Positions 42,100-56,884 of a stretch of 64,000 nucleotides of DNA are shown piece after piece; positions within the stretch are counted from its first letter, which is position 1; every line of letters begins with the position of its first letter. The position numbers were made by a program, and so were the translations under genes. A model generated the notes under the pieces. The model saw nothing but the letters and a program-made list of their open reading frames with translations, was not told the origin of the DNA and made no database searches. Source of the stretch: Neobacillus niacini (GTDB lineage: Bacteria; Bacillota; Bacilli; Bacillales; Cytobacillaceae); the NCBI RefSeq assembly GCF_023715415.1, contig NZ_JAMBOB010000004.1, positions 124,001-188,000 on the forward strand, read 5' to 3'.

Positions 42100-44442
42100 T
42101 TATCTTTTCTTATTTTTCCGCTTAGTGCTTTTATTCTTCGGTACATTGTCGTAAAACTTCTTTTTCTTCCTCGTACCTGAGCCTTGAGTAGAACCTTCAG
42201 ACTTTTGACCACCGCGACCTTCTGTTTTATTGCGGCGCGGCTTTTTCGTGTCACTGCCTGTTTTAAATACTCTCGTGTTTTCTGGACGCTCGCGGCGAGT
42301 TCCTTTCATGCCGACGACTTCAAAATCAATCGAACGTTCGTCTTTATTAACCTTTACTACTCTAACGGTAATCTCATCACCAATTCGGAATACATTCCCT
42401 GTCCGCTCGCCGATCATCGCAAAATGGCGCTCATCAAAACGATAGTAATCATCGGTCAGGTAGCTGACATGAACGAGACCTTCAATGGTATTTGGAAGCT
42501 CAACAAACATTCCAAAATTGGTCACTGAGCTAATAATACCGTCATACTCTTCACCAATCTTGTCTTCCATGTATTCAGCTTTCTTAAGTTCATCCGTTTC
42601 ACGTTCTGCATCAACTGCACGGCGCTCCATCTTAGATGAATGCTGAGCAATCTCAGGCAATCTGGCATTCCATTTTTCCCGTGTTGTCTCATCAAGCTTT
42701 CCTTCAATAAGATACGTCCGGATTAAGCGATGAACGATGGTATCAGGATATCGACGAATTGGTGAGGTGAAATGAGTATAAAACTCTGTTGATAATCCAA
42801 AGTGCCCTAGGCTTTCTGGGTCATATTTCGCCTGTTGCATAGAACGAAGCATAACAGTCGAAATAACCATCTCTTCCGGCTTTCCTTGAACTTCTTCAAT
42901 AATTTCTTGAAGGGCCCTAGGATGAACATCATTGGCAGTTCCTTTGACAATGTATCCAAAATTAGTAATAAACTCAAAAAACCTTCTTAGTTTATCTTCT
43001 TTTGGATCTTCGTGAATACGGTAAATAAACGGTACTTCCATCCAGTGGAAATGCTCGGCAACGGTTTCGTTTGCAGCTAGCATAAACTCTTCGATTAATC
43101 TTTCTGCTACTGAACGTTCCCGAAGCACTACATCCAACGGTTTACTTTCTTCATCTACCAATACCTTTGATTCTTTAAAATCAAAGTCGATAGCCCCGCG
43201 CTTCATTCTCTTTTCACGCAAGATTTGTGCAAGCTCTTCCATTTGCTCAAACATCGGAACAAGAGACTCGTATCGACTCCGTGTTTCTTCATCTTTATCC
43301 ACTAAAATTTTATTTACATCAAAATAGGTCATTCTTTCCGTCGTTTTAATCACGCTTTGAAAAATTTCATGATTTACAACTTGACCTTCATCGTTGATTT
43401 CCATATTACATGACAGTACTAAACGATCTACTTTTGGATTGAGCGAACAAATACCATTTGATAAACGATGTGGAATCATCGGAATAACCCTGTCTACTAA
43501 GTATACACTCGTTGCCCGTTCTTCGGCCTCAAGGTCAATAGGCGTTCCTTCTTTCACATAATAGCTAACATCCGCAATATGTACGCCAAGCTTATAATTG
43601 CCATTTTCAAGCTTCGTCACCGTAACCGCATCATCAAGATCCTTGGCGTCAGCTCCATCTATTGTAACAATGATTTCATACCGTAGATCGCGGCGGTTCG
43701 CCAGTTCACTTTCATCAATTGTATCAGGAGTCTCATTTGCCTGCTTTAAGACTTCATCAGGGAATGCCATCGGCAGACCATGTTTATGAATAACAGAGAG
43801 AATATCTACACCTGGGTCATTTTTATGGCCAAGGACCGTAATGACTTCACCTTCAGCACTTTTCCGGCCTTCTGGATAGGTGATTAATTTAACGACAACT
43901 TTATGACCTTCGACCGCACCCTTAGATGCTGATTTGGGGATGAAAATATCACTAGCAAACTTTTTATCATCAGGAATAACAAAACCAAAGCTTTTACTTT
44001 CTACATAGGTACCAACAATTTGTTGTACTCCACGCTCTAGAATGCGGATGACGCTGCCTTCTCGGCGCTGTCCCGAGCTTTCTGATGATATACGGGCAAG
44101 TACCGTATCTCCGTGCATCGCTGTATTCGTTTCATTTGGCGGAATGAAAATATCATCCATTCCTGGCTCATCAGGAATCACAAAGGCAAATCCTTTTGCG
44201 TGACCTGTTAGTTTCCCGCGAATTAAGTTCATTTTTTGCGGCAAGCCATAACGGTTGCTGCGAGTACGGACAACTAGTCCCTTTTCTTCCATTTGCACAA
44301 GTGCTTTGACAAATTCCTTAAAGTCGCTAGAATCAGAAATACCAAAGGCCTCTTCTAGTTCTTGAACAGTCAAAGGCTTGTAAGCCTCATCCTTCATATA
44401 TTGTAATAGCTTGTCAACGTGCAGTTGAATATTATCTTCCAA
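42100..44442 (-). CDS. rnr: Ribonuclease R
   Basis: This 780-residue 3'-5' exoribonuclease has an N-terminal winged helix (to ~75), cold-shock domains (~80-240), and an RNB catalytic domain with the [16 protein letters not shown] acidic metal site. An S1 domain (~635-720) and a Lys/Arg-rich tail complete it. It degrades structured RNA and works with tmRNA/SmpB in removing defective mRNA. The start is TTG with GAGGAGGG about 8 bp upstream. It lies in the order secG-est-rnr-smpB-ssrA conserved in Bacillus. Confidence 0.96.
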   Translation of the reverse strand: MEDNIQLHVDKLLQYMKDEAYKPLTVQELEEAFGISDSSDFKEFVKALVQMEEKGLVVRTRSNRYGLPQKMNLIRGKLTGHAKGFAFVIPDEPGMDDIFIPPNETNTAMHGDTVLARISSESSGQRREGSVIRILERGVQQIVGTYVESKSFGFVIPDDKKFASDIFIPKSASKGAVEGHKVVVKLITYPEGRKSAEGEVITVLGHKNDPGVDILSVIHKHGLPMAFPDEVLKQANETPDTIDESELANRRDLRYEIIVTIDGADAKDLDDAVTVTKLENGNYKLGVHIADVSYYVKEGTPIDLEAEERATSVYLVDRVIPMIPHRLSNGICSLNPKVDRLVLSCNMEINDEGQVVNHEIFQSVIKTTERMTYFDVNKILVDKDEETRSRYESLVPMFEQMEELAQILREKRMKRGAIDFDFKESKVLVDEESKPLDVVLRERSVAERLIEEFMLAANETVAEHFHWMEVPFIYRIHEDPKEDKLRRFFEFITNFGYIVKGTANDVHPRALQEIIEEVQGKPEEMVISTVMLRSMQQAKYDPESLGHFGLSTEFYTHFTSPIRRYPDTIVHRLIRTYLIEGKLDETTREKWNARLPEIAQHSSKMERRAVDAERETDELKKAEYMEDKIGEEYDGIISSVTNFGMFVELPNTIEGLVHVSYLTDDYYRFDERHFAMIGERTGNVFRIGDEITVRVVKVNKDERSIDFEVVGMKGTRRERPENTRVFKTGSDTKKPRRNKTEGRGGQKSEGSTQGSGTRKKKKFYDNVPKNKSTKRKNKKR

Positions 44443-44462
44443 TAAAATCCCTCCTCAAAGGA

Positions 44463-45209
44463 TTAATTCTTCCAATCTAATTTTTCTAAAAAGGCGTAAA
44501 CATCTTCATGAAGCTGATCGCGTTCTTTATCTAACGTAATCACATGTCCTGATTCCTCATACCATTTGATTTCTTTCATGACGGACTCCACTTCATTGTA
44601 GATAATGTTTGCACTATCTGTGTTTATCATTTTGTCATGACGTGCTTGAACAACGAAGGTTGGCGCATAAATCATATCGACATGATTGCGGACATCAGCA
44701 ATTAATTCTTGCAGAGCTTTTAAGGTATTCATCGGTGTTTTCGAAAACTCATTCATTTCTATTTCAATTTGTTCTTCGCTTTTTCCTTCTCGTTCCTTAT
44801 ACTCGCGTGCATACTCAAGAATTCCGTGATACATCACTTCTTCACTTTTTATATACATGGGTGCACACATTGGAAATACACCTTTTATAGGTACAGTGTA
44901 ACCCAATTTCAAGGAAAATACGCCGCCAAGCGAAAGTCCACCAACTGCAATTTCTTCATATCCCTGATTTTTTAAAAAATTATAGCCATTTATAACGTCC
45001 TGCCACCAATCTTCAGGGCCAGTGTGCACTAACTCCTCTGGTGGGACACCGTGTCCTTTATAGTGCGGTGCATGACAGGTATATCCCCTTTTTTCTAAAA
45101 AGCGTCCCAACATCCGGACATCAGCCGAATTTCCTGTAAATCCGTGAAGTAAAAGAACGGCTCGTTTTCCACCTATAAAGGTAAAGGGCTTCGGTACAGC
45201 AATTTTCAT
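44463..45209 (-). CDS. est: Carboxylesterase (Est30/YvaK-like)
   Basis: This 248-residue alpha/beta hydrolase has the oxyanion HGFTG motif and nucleophile Ser93 in GLSLGG. The acid ARHDK and base ESGHVI are in the last third. It closely follows Est30-type carboxylesterases active on short-chain esters. Length is normal. It lies 20 bp upstream of rnr, in the same order as yvaK in B. subtilis. Confidence 0.94.
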   Translation of the reverse strand: MKIAVPKPFTFIGGKRAVLLLHGFTGNSADVRMLGRFLEKRGYTCHAPHYKGHGVPPEELVHTGPEDWWQDVINGYNFLKNQGYEEIAVGGLSLGGVFSLKLGYTVPIKGVFPMCAPMYIKSEEVMYHGILEYAREYKEREGKSEEQIEIEMNEFSKTPMNTLKALQELIADVRNHVDMIYAPTFVVQARHDKMINTDSANIIYNEVESVMKEIKWYEESGHVITLDKERDQLHEDVYAFLEKLDWKN

Positions 45210-45301
45210 AGTTAAAACTCCTTCAGTTCGATAAAGTCCATTATCTTAGTTTAAGCAAAGAATTGGGTAACATTCCAGAAATAAGCCTCTGATTTTGCGC
45301 A

Positions 45302-45334
45302 TAAAAAAAACCTGACATTATAGCCAGGTTTTTG
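45302..45334 (-). terminator. Terminator after secG
   Basis: AAAAACCTG (45306-45314) pairs with CAGGTTTTT (45325-45333), with a T run on the minus strand. Confidence 0.82.
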
Positions 45335-45345
45335 AGCACTCTTTA

Positions 45346-45579
45346 TTAAACTTCGAAGTATGCAACCAATACCGCAAGGATAATGAAAAGAACGGCTAAA
45401 ACGATGGTAATACGATGTAGAATTAAATCAAGTCCTCGTGCCTTTTGCTTACCAAATAATGTTTCAGCTCCACCTGAAATGGCGCCAGATAGTCCAGCAC
45501 TTTTACCTGATTGCAATAAAACAACTAGAATAAGTCCAATACTAACGATTACTAATAATGTAACAACCAATGCATGCAT
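45346..45579 (-). CDS. secG: Protein translocase subunit SecG
   Basis: This 77-residue subunit of the SecYEG channel has two membrane helices (residues 3-21 and 53-75) and the loop [21 protein letters not shown]. The frame reaches a GTG at 45588 inside the AGGAGGT ribosome site. The ATG at 45579 is the family start. It is followed by a terminator before est. Confidence 0.94.
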   Translation of the reverse strand: MHALVVTLLVIVSIGLILVVLLQSGKSAGLSGAISGGAETLFGKQKARGLDLILHRITIVLAVLFIILAVLVAYFEV

Positions 45580-45715
45580 GTAAGCCACCTCCTGTTAGTT
45601 CGTACATTTCACAGTATTTTTAATGTACCATATTATTGACCTTTTAACAATACTGGTGTTGTGTCAGCTTTTAGGAGATTCCGCGAGATGTAGGTCATTC
45701 TAAGCTAAAGCCTGG

Positions 45716-45727
45716 CTGGAGTTACCG
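45716..45727 (-). repeat. Inverted copy of the GGTCACTCCAG repeat
   Basis: CTGGAGTTACCG is the reverse complement of CGGTAACTCCAG, 11 of 12 identical to the two direct copies nearby. Confidence 0.5.
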
Positions 45728-45743
45728 TGTACCATTTTTTTTC

Positions 45744-45761
45744 ATGCTTCGGTCACTCCAG
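45744..45761 (+). repeat. GGTCACTCCAG direct repeat, copy 1
   Basis: ATGCTTCGGTCACTCCAG in the secG-eno intergenic region, 17 of 18 identical to the copy at 45796. Confidence 0.6.
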
Positions 45762-45795
45762 TACCCCTGCATTGACCGATTACCCTTTTCTAACT

Positions 45796-45813
45796 ATGTT
45801 TCGGTCACTCCAG
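45796..45813 (+). repeat. GGTCACTCCAG direct repeat, copy 2
   Basis: ATGTTTCGGTCACTCCAG, 52 bp from copy 1. Confidence 0.6.
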
Positions 45814-45844
45814 ATAAAAAGACACTCATTCGTCAATGAGTGCC
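45814..45844 (-). terminator. Terminator of the glycolytic operon (after eno)
   Basis: CACTCATT (45823-45830) pairs with AATGAGTG (45835-45842), followed on the minus strand by CTTTTTATC. Confidence 0.82.
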
Positions 45845-45857
45845 TTAGAAAAAATGA

Positions 45858-47156
<1,299 letters not shown>

Positions 47157-47183
47157 TTAATTTCTCTCCTTTTAATATAAAAA

Positions 47184-50693
<3,510 letters not shown>

Positions 50694-50730
50694 GCGAAAA
50701 GCCTCCTTATGTATTGACAGCATATCCAAC

Positions 50731-50768
50731 AAAAAAAGGGAAGGGGGAATGTTCCCCGCTCCCCTTTG
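50731..50768 (-). terminator. Partial terminator between gapA and pgk
   Basis: A GGGGAGCGGGGAA/TTCCCCCTTCCC stem is followed by seven Ts on the minus strand. In an otherwise continuous operon it would reduce expression of pgk and later genes relative to gapA. Confidence 0.7.
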
Positions 50769-50827
50769 AATACCTAAATCATTATAGCTTTTTGATGAAA
50801 TATATTCCAATCTCAGCCAATTAAAGA

Positions 50828-51835
50828 TTATAGACCTTTTTGAGCGATATATCCAATAAGGTCAACAACACGGCTTGAGTAACCAACTTCATTGTCATAC
50901 CAAGATAAAACTTTTACCATATTGTCTTCAAGAACCATAGTTGATAATGAATCGATTGAAGAAGAAGCAGGGCTGCCATTATAGTCAGTAGAAACTAATG
51001 GAAGTTCGCTATAGTGTAAAATTCCTTTTAATGGACCTTCAGCTGCTGCTTTTAATGCTGCATTTACTTCTTCAGCTGTTACATTCTTCTCTAATTCAGC
51101 AACTAAATCTACGATAGAAACGTTAGGAGTTGGCACACGTACAGCCATACCATTTAATTTGCCTTTAAGTTCTGGAAGAACTAAAGAAACTGCTTTCGCT
51201 GCACCTGTTGAAGTTGGAATCATGTTTTCTGCAGCAGCACGCGCACGACGGTAGTCCTTGTGTGGTAAATCAAGGATTTGTTGGTCATTTGTATAAGAGT
51301 GGATAGTAGTCATCATTCCACGCTTAATTCCGAATTCATCATTTAAAACCTTCGCAAAAGGAGCTAGACAGTTAGTTGTACAAGATGCGTTTGATAGTAC
51401 GTGGTGGTTAGCCGCATCGTATTTATCTTCATTAACACCCATAACAATTGTAATATCTTCGTTAGAAGCTGGAGCAGAAATAATAACTTTCTTCGCACCT
51501 GCTTCAAGGTGTTTCGCTGCATCTTCACGCTTTGTGAAACGTCCAGTTGATTCAACAACTACATCAACACCAAGATCTCCCCAGCCTAATTGAGCTGGAT
51601 CGCGTTCAGCAAGTACTTTTACCTTTTGGTTGCCGACTACAAGGTATGAACCGTCAACTGTTACATCTTGTTGAAGAGTTCCATGGACTGTATCGTATTT
51701 TAAAAGATGCGCAAGCATATTTGCATCTGTTAAATCGTTAATTGCTACGATTTCCATCTCTGAATTATTTAATGCCGCACGAAAAACGTTACGGCCGATA
51801 CGACCAAATCCATTAATACCAACTTTTACTGTCAT
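50828..51835 (-). CDS. gapA: NAD-dependent glyceraldehyde-3-phosphate dehydrogenase GapA
   Basis: This 335-residue glycolytic GAPDH has the NAD fold [14 protein letters not shown] at the N terminus and catalytic Cys152 in [12 protein letters not shown]. The Asp in AINDLTD points to NAD preference, so this is the glycolytic GapA rather than gluconeogenic GapB. It follows cggR after 50 bp and is controlled by it. Confidence 0.98.
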   Translation of the reverse strand: MTVKVGINGFGRIGRNVFRAALNNSEMEIVAINDLTDANMLAHLLKYDTVHGTLQQDVTVDGSYLVVGNQKVKVLAERDPAQLGWGDLGVDVVVESTGRFTKREDAAKHLEAGAKKVIISAPASNEDITIVMGVNEDKYDAANHHVLSNASCTTNCLAPFAKVLNDEFGIKRGMMTTIHSYTNDQQILDLPHKDYRRARAAAENMIPTSTGAAKAVSLVLPELKGKLNGMAVRVPTPNVSIVDLVAELEKNVTAEEVNAALKAAAEGPLKGILHYSELPLVSTDYNGSPASSSIDSLSTMVLEDNMVKVLSWYDNEVGYSSRVVDLIGYIAQKGL

Positions 51836-51885
51836 TGTAATTTCCTCCTTGTATTGAAAAAAGGTTTTTTTATTTTAAAAAGGGA

Positions 51886-52908
51886 TTAACCTTTTAATAA
51901 CTTTCTTGCTGCACCTTCATCCGTGATTAATATCGTCGAGGATGGTGCTTTATTCATGTATGCTTTTATTGCTTTTGCCTTTGATGCTCCGCCTGCAACA
52001 GCAATCACATTTGGAATCTGTGCTAGGTCTTCTAGTTGAAGTCCAATCGTTAAAACCTTATGGACAATTTCACCTATTTCGTTAAAATAATAGCCGAATG
52101 CTTCCCCTACTGCCTCTTGATTCTCTAGCTTTTGCTTAACCTCAGGCTTTGACTTTCTTCTTTCAGCCATTGTGATAGCGTCCCCTATACCGTGAAGAAC
52201 CATGCTTGCGGATTTAATTAAATTTAACACTTCATGGATTTCCGGTTCTTTAATCAGGGATTCATAAATTTCGGTACTAACTTGGTCAGGAACATAGAAT
52301 ACACGATGTTTGGACCCTGTATTCTTTGACATAATCGAGCTAATCGTATTTGCCTGGTTTTGAACATCCTCACCTATGCCGCCACGAGCAGGAACAAAAA
52401 GAAGATCCTTTTTACCAAGCTCTGGTGTAAGTACATTTGCGACAGCTGCCATAGTTGAGCCGCCAGTTACAGCGATAATATTTTTCCCTGATAAGTTATT
52501 TTTAATGCAAATCGCACTGGCCTTACCGAGGTCATCCTTCACCATTAAGGACTCATCACTGTTACCTGGAACAATCACTACCTTACGAATTTTAAGGCGG
52601 TGCTTCAACTCCAGTTCCATTACATCAATACCGATTAATTCGCGTATCATTTCCTCTAAGTCTTCTAGCAAATTTTTCCCTTCAGGAGTCAAATTCATTC
52701 CAATATTGTTAATGGAAACGAGATTTTGTTCCTTTAGAAAATCTACTTCACTGCGAAGGACTCGTTCAGTATAACCAAGATTGTTAGCTAGACTTCTTCT
52801 TCCAACGGGCTGCATAAAACCAATATGTCTAAGGATAGAATACCGTTTATGTAGCACTTGAAGGAGATCAGGTAATAATCTTTTTTGGATATCGATGAGT
52901 GATTGCAT
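51886..52908 (-). CDS. cggR: Central glycolytic gene regulator CggR
   Basis: This 340-residue SorC/DeoR-family repressor has an N-terminal helix-turn-helix at about 25-75 (GRRSLANNLGYTERVLRSEV) and a C-terminal sugar-phosphate-binding domain (AVTGGSTMAAVA, VPARGGIGEDVQNQ). It represses the gapA operon until fructose-1,6-bisphosphate is abundant. The frame is open far upstream. The Met at 52908 follows AAAGGAG and lies after the operator, so it is chosen. Confidence 0.96.
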   Translation of the reverse strand: MQSLIDIQKRLLPDLLQVLHKRYSILRHIGFMQPVGRRSLANNLGYTERVLRSEVDFLKEQNLVSINNIGMNLTPEGKNLLEDLEEMIRELIGIDVMELELKHRLKIRKVVIVPGNSDESLMVKDDLGKASAICIKNNLSGKNIIAVTGGSTMAAVANVLTPELGKKDLLFVPARGGIGEDVQNQANTISSIMSKNTGSKHRVFYVPDQVSTEIYESLIKEPEIHEVLNLIKSASMVLHGIGDAITMAERRKSKPEVKQKLENQEAVGEAFGYYFNEIGEIVHKVLTIGLQLEDLAQIPNVIAVAGGASKAKAIKAYMNKAPSSTILITDEGAARKLLKG

Positions 52909-52937
52909 AACATCTTGCTCCTTTATTATATGTAACT

Positions 52938-52975
52938 GGTCATAAAATGTCCACCCTAGACAAATTATGTCCCAC
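52938..52975 (-). promoter_or_regulatory. CggR operator
   Basis: On the minus strand two direct repeats, TGGGACATAATTTGTC and GTGGACATTTTATGAC, match the CggR GGGAC-N6-TGTC pattern. They lie about 30-67 bp after the predicted transcription start. Confidence 0.85.
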
Positions 52976-53011
52976 ATCATCGAAAAAAAATCACCCCTGC
53001 TAACAAATTTC

Positions 53012-53040
53012 ATTCTAACAGGAGTGAAAACCTATTTCAA
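53012..53040 (-). promoter_or_regulatory. SigA promoter of the cggR-gapA operon
   Basis: TTGAAA (53040-53035), a 17-bp spacer and TAGAAT (53017-53012), just beyond the end of the glutaredoxin-like gene. Confidence 0.75.
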
Positions 53041-53041
53041 C

Positions 53042-53299
53042 TTAAAAGTTTTTTGATTTTTCTTGTAAACGGTTACTTATGTCGATTTTGTTAATAATTC
53101 CGAAGGCAACTTCTTCTCCATTAATATGAACAACGGGAATCATGATTCCATAAGCCTCCGTTAATTCATCGCTTTCATCAATATTAATTTCTTCTAATGT
53201 AAAATTCCACTCTTCCTTTAAATCAAGAATTATTTTTTTTGCTTTCTCACAAAGTGGACAGCCTTTTCGTGTATAAAAAGTAATTACTGTTTGCTGCAT
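53042..53299 (-). CDS. Glutaredoxin-like protein
   Basis: This 85-residue thioredoxin-fold protein has an N-terminal Cys14-Pro-Leu-Cys17 active site (RKGCPLCEKA) and the cis-Pro region GIMIPVVHINGEEVAFG. It likely acts in thiol-disulfide exchange. It starts 14 bp after sigL on the same strand, and its stop adjoins the cggR promoter. Confidence 0.88.
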   Translation of the reverse strand: MQQTVITFYTRKGCPLCEKAKKIILDLKEEWNFTLEEINIDESDELTEAYGIMIPVVHINGEEVAFGIINKIDISNRLQEKSKNF

Positions 53300-53312
53300 T
53301 GTTCAATTCCTT

Positions 53313-54638
53313 TCAATCAAACCTTTTTCTTTTCGATGAGGAGTAAATTCCCAACTGATCTCGATACTTCGCAATGGTTCGCCTTGAAACCACGATTCCT
53401 TGGGTACTCTTTAGTCTTTCCACTATTTCTTGATCGGATAATGGCCTCTGTTTGTTTTCTTTTTCAATCATGGCGGCTATAGCGTCTTTCACCTGGCTAG
53501 AGGAAGTATTTTCGTTTGAAACCGTTTGAATGGTACTTGTAAAAAAGGACTTCAACGAAAAGGTGCCAGCTGGGGTCTGAACGTATTTACCTTTTACTGC
53601 TCGGCTTACAGTTGATTCATGAATATCCAGCTCTACTGCGATTTCCTTCATGGTCATCGGAACAAGATATTCCCGCCCTTTTTGAAAAAAAAGATTCTGC
53701 TTTTCGACCATTACCCCTGCCACTCTTGTTAAGGTTTCTTTTCGCTGCTCTATGCTTTTTAGAATCCACTGATAATCCTGTAGCTTTTCCTGTAAAAATC
53801 GGCCAACCTGTGAATCCCCGGTTGCATTAAACTTTTGGTAATAGTGATCGTTAAAGCTAACTTTAGGGATGATGTCATCACATAGTCGTACGGAAAACTT
53901 ATTGCCAACCCTTTCAATAATAACATCCGGGATAATATAGGATGCATTTTCCTGGTCTAAAAGTGCGCCAGGCCTTGGATTCAACTGCTGTATAGTATCA
54001 AATACTTCTTGTATCTTTTGTAAGGAGGTTTCTAATTCTTTTGCAATTTGCTTCCATTTCTTTTCTGCAAACAGTACGAAGTAGTCCGTTAGAATTCTTA
54101 GCGCTAAATCATCTTTTAGGTTTTCGCGTTCGACCTGGATTATCAAGCATTCCTGAAGGTCTCTGGCCCCGATTCCAGCAGGCTCTAAAGCCTGTATCAC
54201 AATAATGCTCTCCTCCACCAGTTCCAGATTGACACCTAATTGATGGGCAATTTCCTCTGGTTCAGAGGTTAAGTATCCGTTTACATCAAGATTCTGAATC
54301 AAATGTCTAATTATTTTTAATTGAATACTAGAGTATTTATGAAGATTGAGCTGATTTAGCAAATGTTCTTCAATGGAGGATGACTTCGCTGCAATTTGTT
54401 CAATCCACTCGTTCTCAGTATTTCTTGTTTGTTTCCGCCGATTGCGGTCTATTAATGGGTTGATAGGCTGAATGTTGTTATTCTCAACTTGGAGAAGGGG
54501 ATTTTCAAGCGCCTTGTTTTCTAAAAAAGAAGAAAGCTCCTGGGCTGAATATTGTAAAAGTGCAATTGCTTGGGTCAATTCCTGTGTCATTGCCAATTTC
54601 AACGTTTGTTGCTGCCATAAACCTGCTTTTAAGTCCAT
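53313..54638 (-). CDS. sigL: RNA polymerase sigma-54 factor (SigL)
   Basis: This 441-residue sigma-54 has the Gln-rich activator-contact region I at residues 8-50 (QTLKLAMTQELTQAIALLQYSAQE), a core-binding domain, and a helix-turn-helix at about 335-360 (MKEIAVELDIHESTVSRAVKGK). The C-terminal RpoN box is VSRRTIAKYRDQLGI. It drives enhancer-dependent promoters for amino-acid catabolism in Bacillus. It lies upstream of the glutaredoxin and cggR genes, as sigL does in relatives. Confidence 0.96.
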   Translation of the reverse strand: MDLKAGLWQQQTLKLAMTQELTQAIALLQYSAQELSSFLENKALENPLLQVENNNIQPINPLIDRNRRKQTRNTENEWIEQIAAKSSSIEEHLLNQLNLHKYSSIQLKIIRHLIQNLDVNGYLTSEPEEIAHQLGVNLELVEESIIVIQALEPAGIGARDLQECLIIQVERENLKDDLALRILTDYFVLFAEKKWKQIAKELETSLQKIQEVFDTIQQLNPRPGALLDQENASYIIPDVIIERVGNKFSVRLCDDIIPKVSFNDHYYQKFNATGDSQVGRFLQEKLQDYQWILKSIEQRKETLTRVAGVMVEKQNLFFQKGREYLVPMTMKEIAVELDIHESTVSRAVKGKYVQTPAGTFSLKSFFTSTIQTVSNENTSSSQVKDAIAAMIEKENKQRPLSDQEIVERLKSTQGIVVSRRTIAKYRDQLGIYSSSKRKRFD

Positions 54639-54749
54639 TTCCTAACCCCCCTTTTTCTATTTTACAGGATAATAGAGTATTGGTGAATGGAAAAAATCTG
54701 GATGAATTTACTTTTTGGGGTTATTCCTACATTTAAGGACAATAAAAAT

Positions 54750-54780
54750 CAAAAAGGCCTTCATGTAGACAAGCCTTTTC
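54750..54780 (-). terminator. Terminator of the DUF3231 gene
   Basis: AAAAGGCTT/AAGGCCTTTT stem with T-rich tail on the minus strand. Confidence 0.7.
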
Positions 54781-54783
54781 TCC

Positions 54784-55788
54784 TCATTTTATATTTTCAA
54801 GTTCTCTTCGATTCGGTGCCATAGGAGGCTGCTGAGACCATCCACGCTCAACCAATAAATTAAACCCTTTACCAGCATAAATCAAAATTTCTGCTATGAA
54901 TTTTTGATAATTAGCAACCAAATCTGTTCGCATGGAAACGGAAATCGCATGGCCAAGTAATGTTATATCAATGCTATTTAATGAGTGAAATAAATTAACA
55001 ATAAGTTTATTCGAAAAAGGAAGTACAGTTGAATCGGTTACTTCCATGGAGGTTGAAGTATTGCCAAGAAGTTGTTCCTTTACTAAAATCTCCTGAAATA
55101 CCCTAATTTGCTTTTCAGAAATTTCCTTTCCCTCTTTAATAAATTCTTTTATTTCTTTGTCATCAACAACTTGGAGTAACGCCGTACATAGAAGCATAGA
55201 AAAATAATTACGTTCAATATTAAAAAAGATTTCTGCTATTTCAATTGCATTTAATGGTCTTTTCTTAATCATCCCGTTTAGATAGGAAAGTTTCTCAATG
55301 TATTCTACCTGTTTTGGATAGGGAATCATTGGAGATCGGTCGTATACACCCTTTGACAGCATGAGTTCTGTAGATGCTTTATATAATAGGGATGCTTCAT
55401 TCAAGGTAGTTAGGTGAAAATTCAGTACATCTTCTCTGGCAGCATTCGCAGTCAAAAAACCTGCGTTAATCATTCCCAGCCTGTTCATCATATAAACAAA
55501 GGTCAGTCCGAACATATCATAGAACAAAGGCGGCGCCGAATAATTAATATCCTTATCTGTAAATGAATCTGGAATGGGGATATTCTCTTTTGTAAAAATA
55601 GCAGATATTTGTTGAATATGACCTTCAGCATTCTTAAGTGCTTTATCCAGAAGAGGTTTAATTTCTTCATCTTGATTGTGATGAAGAAAGTACTTTACTA
55701 AACAAATCGTCATACTATCTTGTATAAAGGCTGCCCACAAACTCCCAATCTCCGCACTAGATAACCTAATACTGTGCTTAACCATCAA
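54784..55788 (-). CDS. DUF3231 protein
   Basis: This 334-residue, mainly helical soluble protein appears as two similar ~165-residue halves. Each has a long-helix region with MxxNRLGMxNxG-like or HAISVSMRTD-like segments, as in the DUF3231 family with a ferritin-like fold. Such genes are common in multiple copies in Bacillus. Function is unknown, and a link to spores is only presumed. It is monocistronic. Confidence 0.82.
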   Translation of the reverse strand: MMVKHSIRLSSAEIGSLWAAFIQDSMTICLVKYFLHHNQDEEIKPLLDKALKNAEGHIQQISAIFTKENIPIPDSFTDKDINYSAPPLFYDMFGLTFVYMMNRLGMINAGFLTANAAREDVLNFHLTTLNEASLLYKASTELMLSKGVYDRSPMIPYPKQVEYIEKLSYLNGMIKKRPLNAIEIAEIFFNIERNYFSMLLCTALLQVVDDKEIKEFIKEGKEISEKQIRVFQEILVKEQLLGNTSTSMEVTDSTVLPFSNKLIVNLFHSLNSIDITLLGHAISVSMRTDLVANYQKFIAEILIYAGKGFNLLVERGWSQQPPMAPNRRELENIK

Positions 55789-55872
55789 TGAAAGCCTCCT
55801 TTTTCAGTTCTATTTGAAAGTTTCCCTTAAGGGGAGGTGCTTTATTCATGGTTAAATCCACAACTCAATACG

Positions 55873-55905
55873 AAAAAAAGCCTCTACACTATTAAAGCGT
55901 AGAAA
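55873..55905 (-). terminator. Terminator of the tRNA-Arg gene
   Basis: CTACGC/GTGTAG stem followed by GGCTTTTTTTCG on the minus strand. Confidence 0.65.
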
Positions 55906-55920
55906 CTCTGTTTGATTTAA

Positions 55921-55992
55921 CACGCTCGGAGGGAATCGAACCCCCATTTTAAGAACCGGAATCTTACGTGCTATCCGTTGCACCACGAGCGC
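55921..55992 (-). tRNA. tRNA-Arg (anticodon CCG)
   Basis: This 72-nt cloverleaf has a 7-bp acceptor GCGCTCG/CGAGCGT (G-U at the end), a D arm GTGC...GCAC, an anticodon stem TAAGA/TCTTA with loop TTCCGGT giving CCG, and T loop TTCGATT. CCA is not encoded. It reads CGG codons and lies between the DUF3231 gene and clpP. Confidence 0.95.
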
Positions 55993-56116
55993 TAAATTGA
56001 CGACTTACATATTATATGCCAATTTGCGAAACTTTGCAAGTCTGATAGGTTTAAAAATGCCCTCATTGGTTATGATGGATTAGTGAAGATTGTCGAACAA
56101 ATATAAAGGCGAATTG

Positions 56117-56133
56117 TTTGACCTTAATTGACC
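56117..56133. promoter_or_regulatory. CtsR operator of clpP
   Basis: The tandem heptads TTTGACC-TTA-ATTGACC match the CtsR heptad repeat and overlap the -35 of the clpP promoter. Confidence 0.85.
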
Positions 56134-56156
56134 ATCAGTGTATCATTAACTATACA
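56128..56156 (+). promoter_or_regulatory. SigA promoter of clpP
   Basis: TTGACC, a 17-bp spacer and TATACA. Confidence 0.75.
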
Positions 56157-56191
56157 TATTAAAACTTTTCATACTTAAAGGAGGAAGAAAA

Positions 56192-56797
56192 ATGAACTTG
56201 ATTCCTACAGTTATTGAACAAACAAACCGCGGAGAGAGAGCATACGATATCTATTCTCGTCTCTTAAAAGACCGTATTATCATGCTTGGCAGTGGTATTG
56301 ATGATCATGTAGCGAACAGCATTGTTGCACAATTATTATTCCTAGAAGCGGAAAATCCTGAAAAGGATATCTCCATTTACATTAACAGCCCTGGCGGTAG
56401 TATTACAGCTGGGATGGCCATCTACGATACAATGCAGTTCATTAAGCCAGATGTACAAACGATTTGTATCGGTATGGCAGCTTCAATGGGTGCCTTCTTA
56501 CTTGCAGCTGGTACAAAGGGTAAACGTTATGCGTTACCAAATGCCGAAGTAATGATTCACCAGCCATTAGGCGGAGCACAAGGTCAAGCGACTGAGATTG
56601 AAATTGCCGCTAAGCGTATTCTATTCCTTCGTGAAAAATTGAATGGAATCCTATCAGAGCGCACTGGCCAGCCTCTAGAAGTCATCCAAAAAGACACTGA
56701 CCGCGATAACTTCATGACAGCTGAAAGAGCAAAAGAATATGGCCTAGTTGACCATATTATCACAAGAAGCCTTGCAGAAGAAAAGAAAGAAAAATAA
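56192..56797 (+). CDS. clpP: ATP-dependent Clp protease proteolytic subunit ClpP
   Basis: This 201-residue serine protease has catalytic triad Ser98 (GMAASMGAF), His123 (MIHQPLGG) and Asp172. It forms a 14-subunit barrel used by ClpC, ClpX and ClpE for regulated and quality-control proteolysis. The ATG follows GGAGG. It is heat-shock controlled through the CtsR site. The terminator follows directly. Confidence 0.98.
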   Translation: MNLIPTVIEQTNRGERAYDIYSRLLKDRIIMLGSGIDDHVANSIVAQLLFLEAENPEKDISIYINSPGGSITAGMAIYDTMQFIKPDVQTICIGMAASMGAFLLAAGTKGKRYALPNAEVMIHQPLGGAQGQATEIEIAAKRILFLREKLNGILSERTGQPLEVIQKDTDRDNFMTAERAKEYGLVDHIITRSLAEEKKEK

Positions 56798-56798
56798 A

Positions 56799-56834
56799 AG
56801 GGAGCAGCCGGTGATACATCCGGCTGCTTTTTAT
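56799..56834 (+). terminator. Terminator of clpP
   Basis: AGCAGCCGG pairs with CCGGCTGCT, followed by TTTTTATT. Confidence 0.88.
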
Positions 56835-56842
56835 TGGACTAG

Positions 56843-56884
56843 AAAAAAAGAGTTTGACCAATTTTTGGTCAAACTCTTTTTTTA
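56843..56884. terminator. Bidirectional terminator after crh
   Basis: A long perfect stem AAAGAGTTTGACCA/TGGTCAAACTCTTT with A and T runs on either side. Confidence 0.88.

Noticed and set aside
52925..52953. TGGACA-N17-TATAAT as cggR promoter
   Set aside because: Transcription would start within the ribosome site. The promoter at 53012-53040 leaves a proper leader and puts the operator downstream.
56849..56878. TTTGACC/GGTCAAA heptads as a second CtsR site
   Set aside because: They are the two arms of the crh terminator in inverted orientation. CtsR sites are direct repeats.
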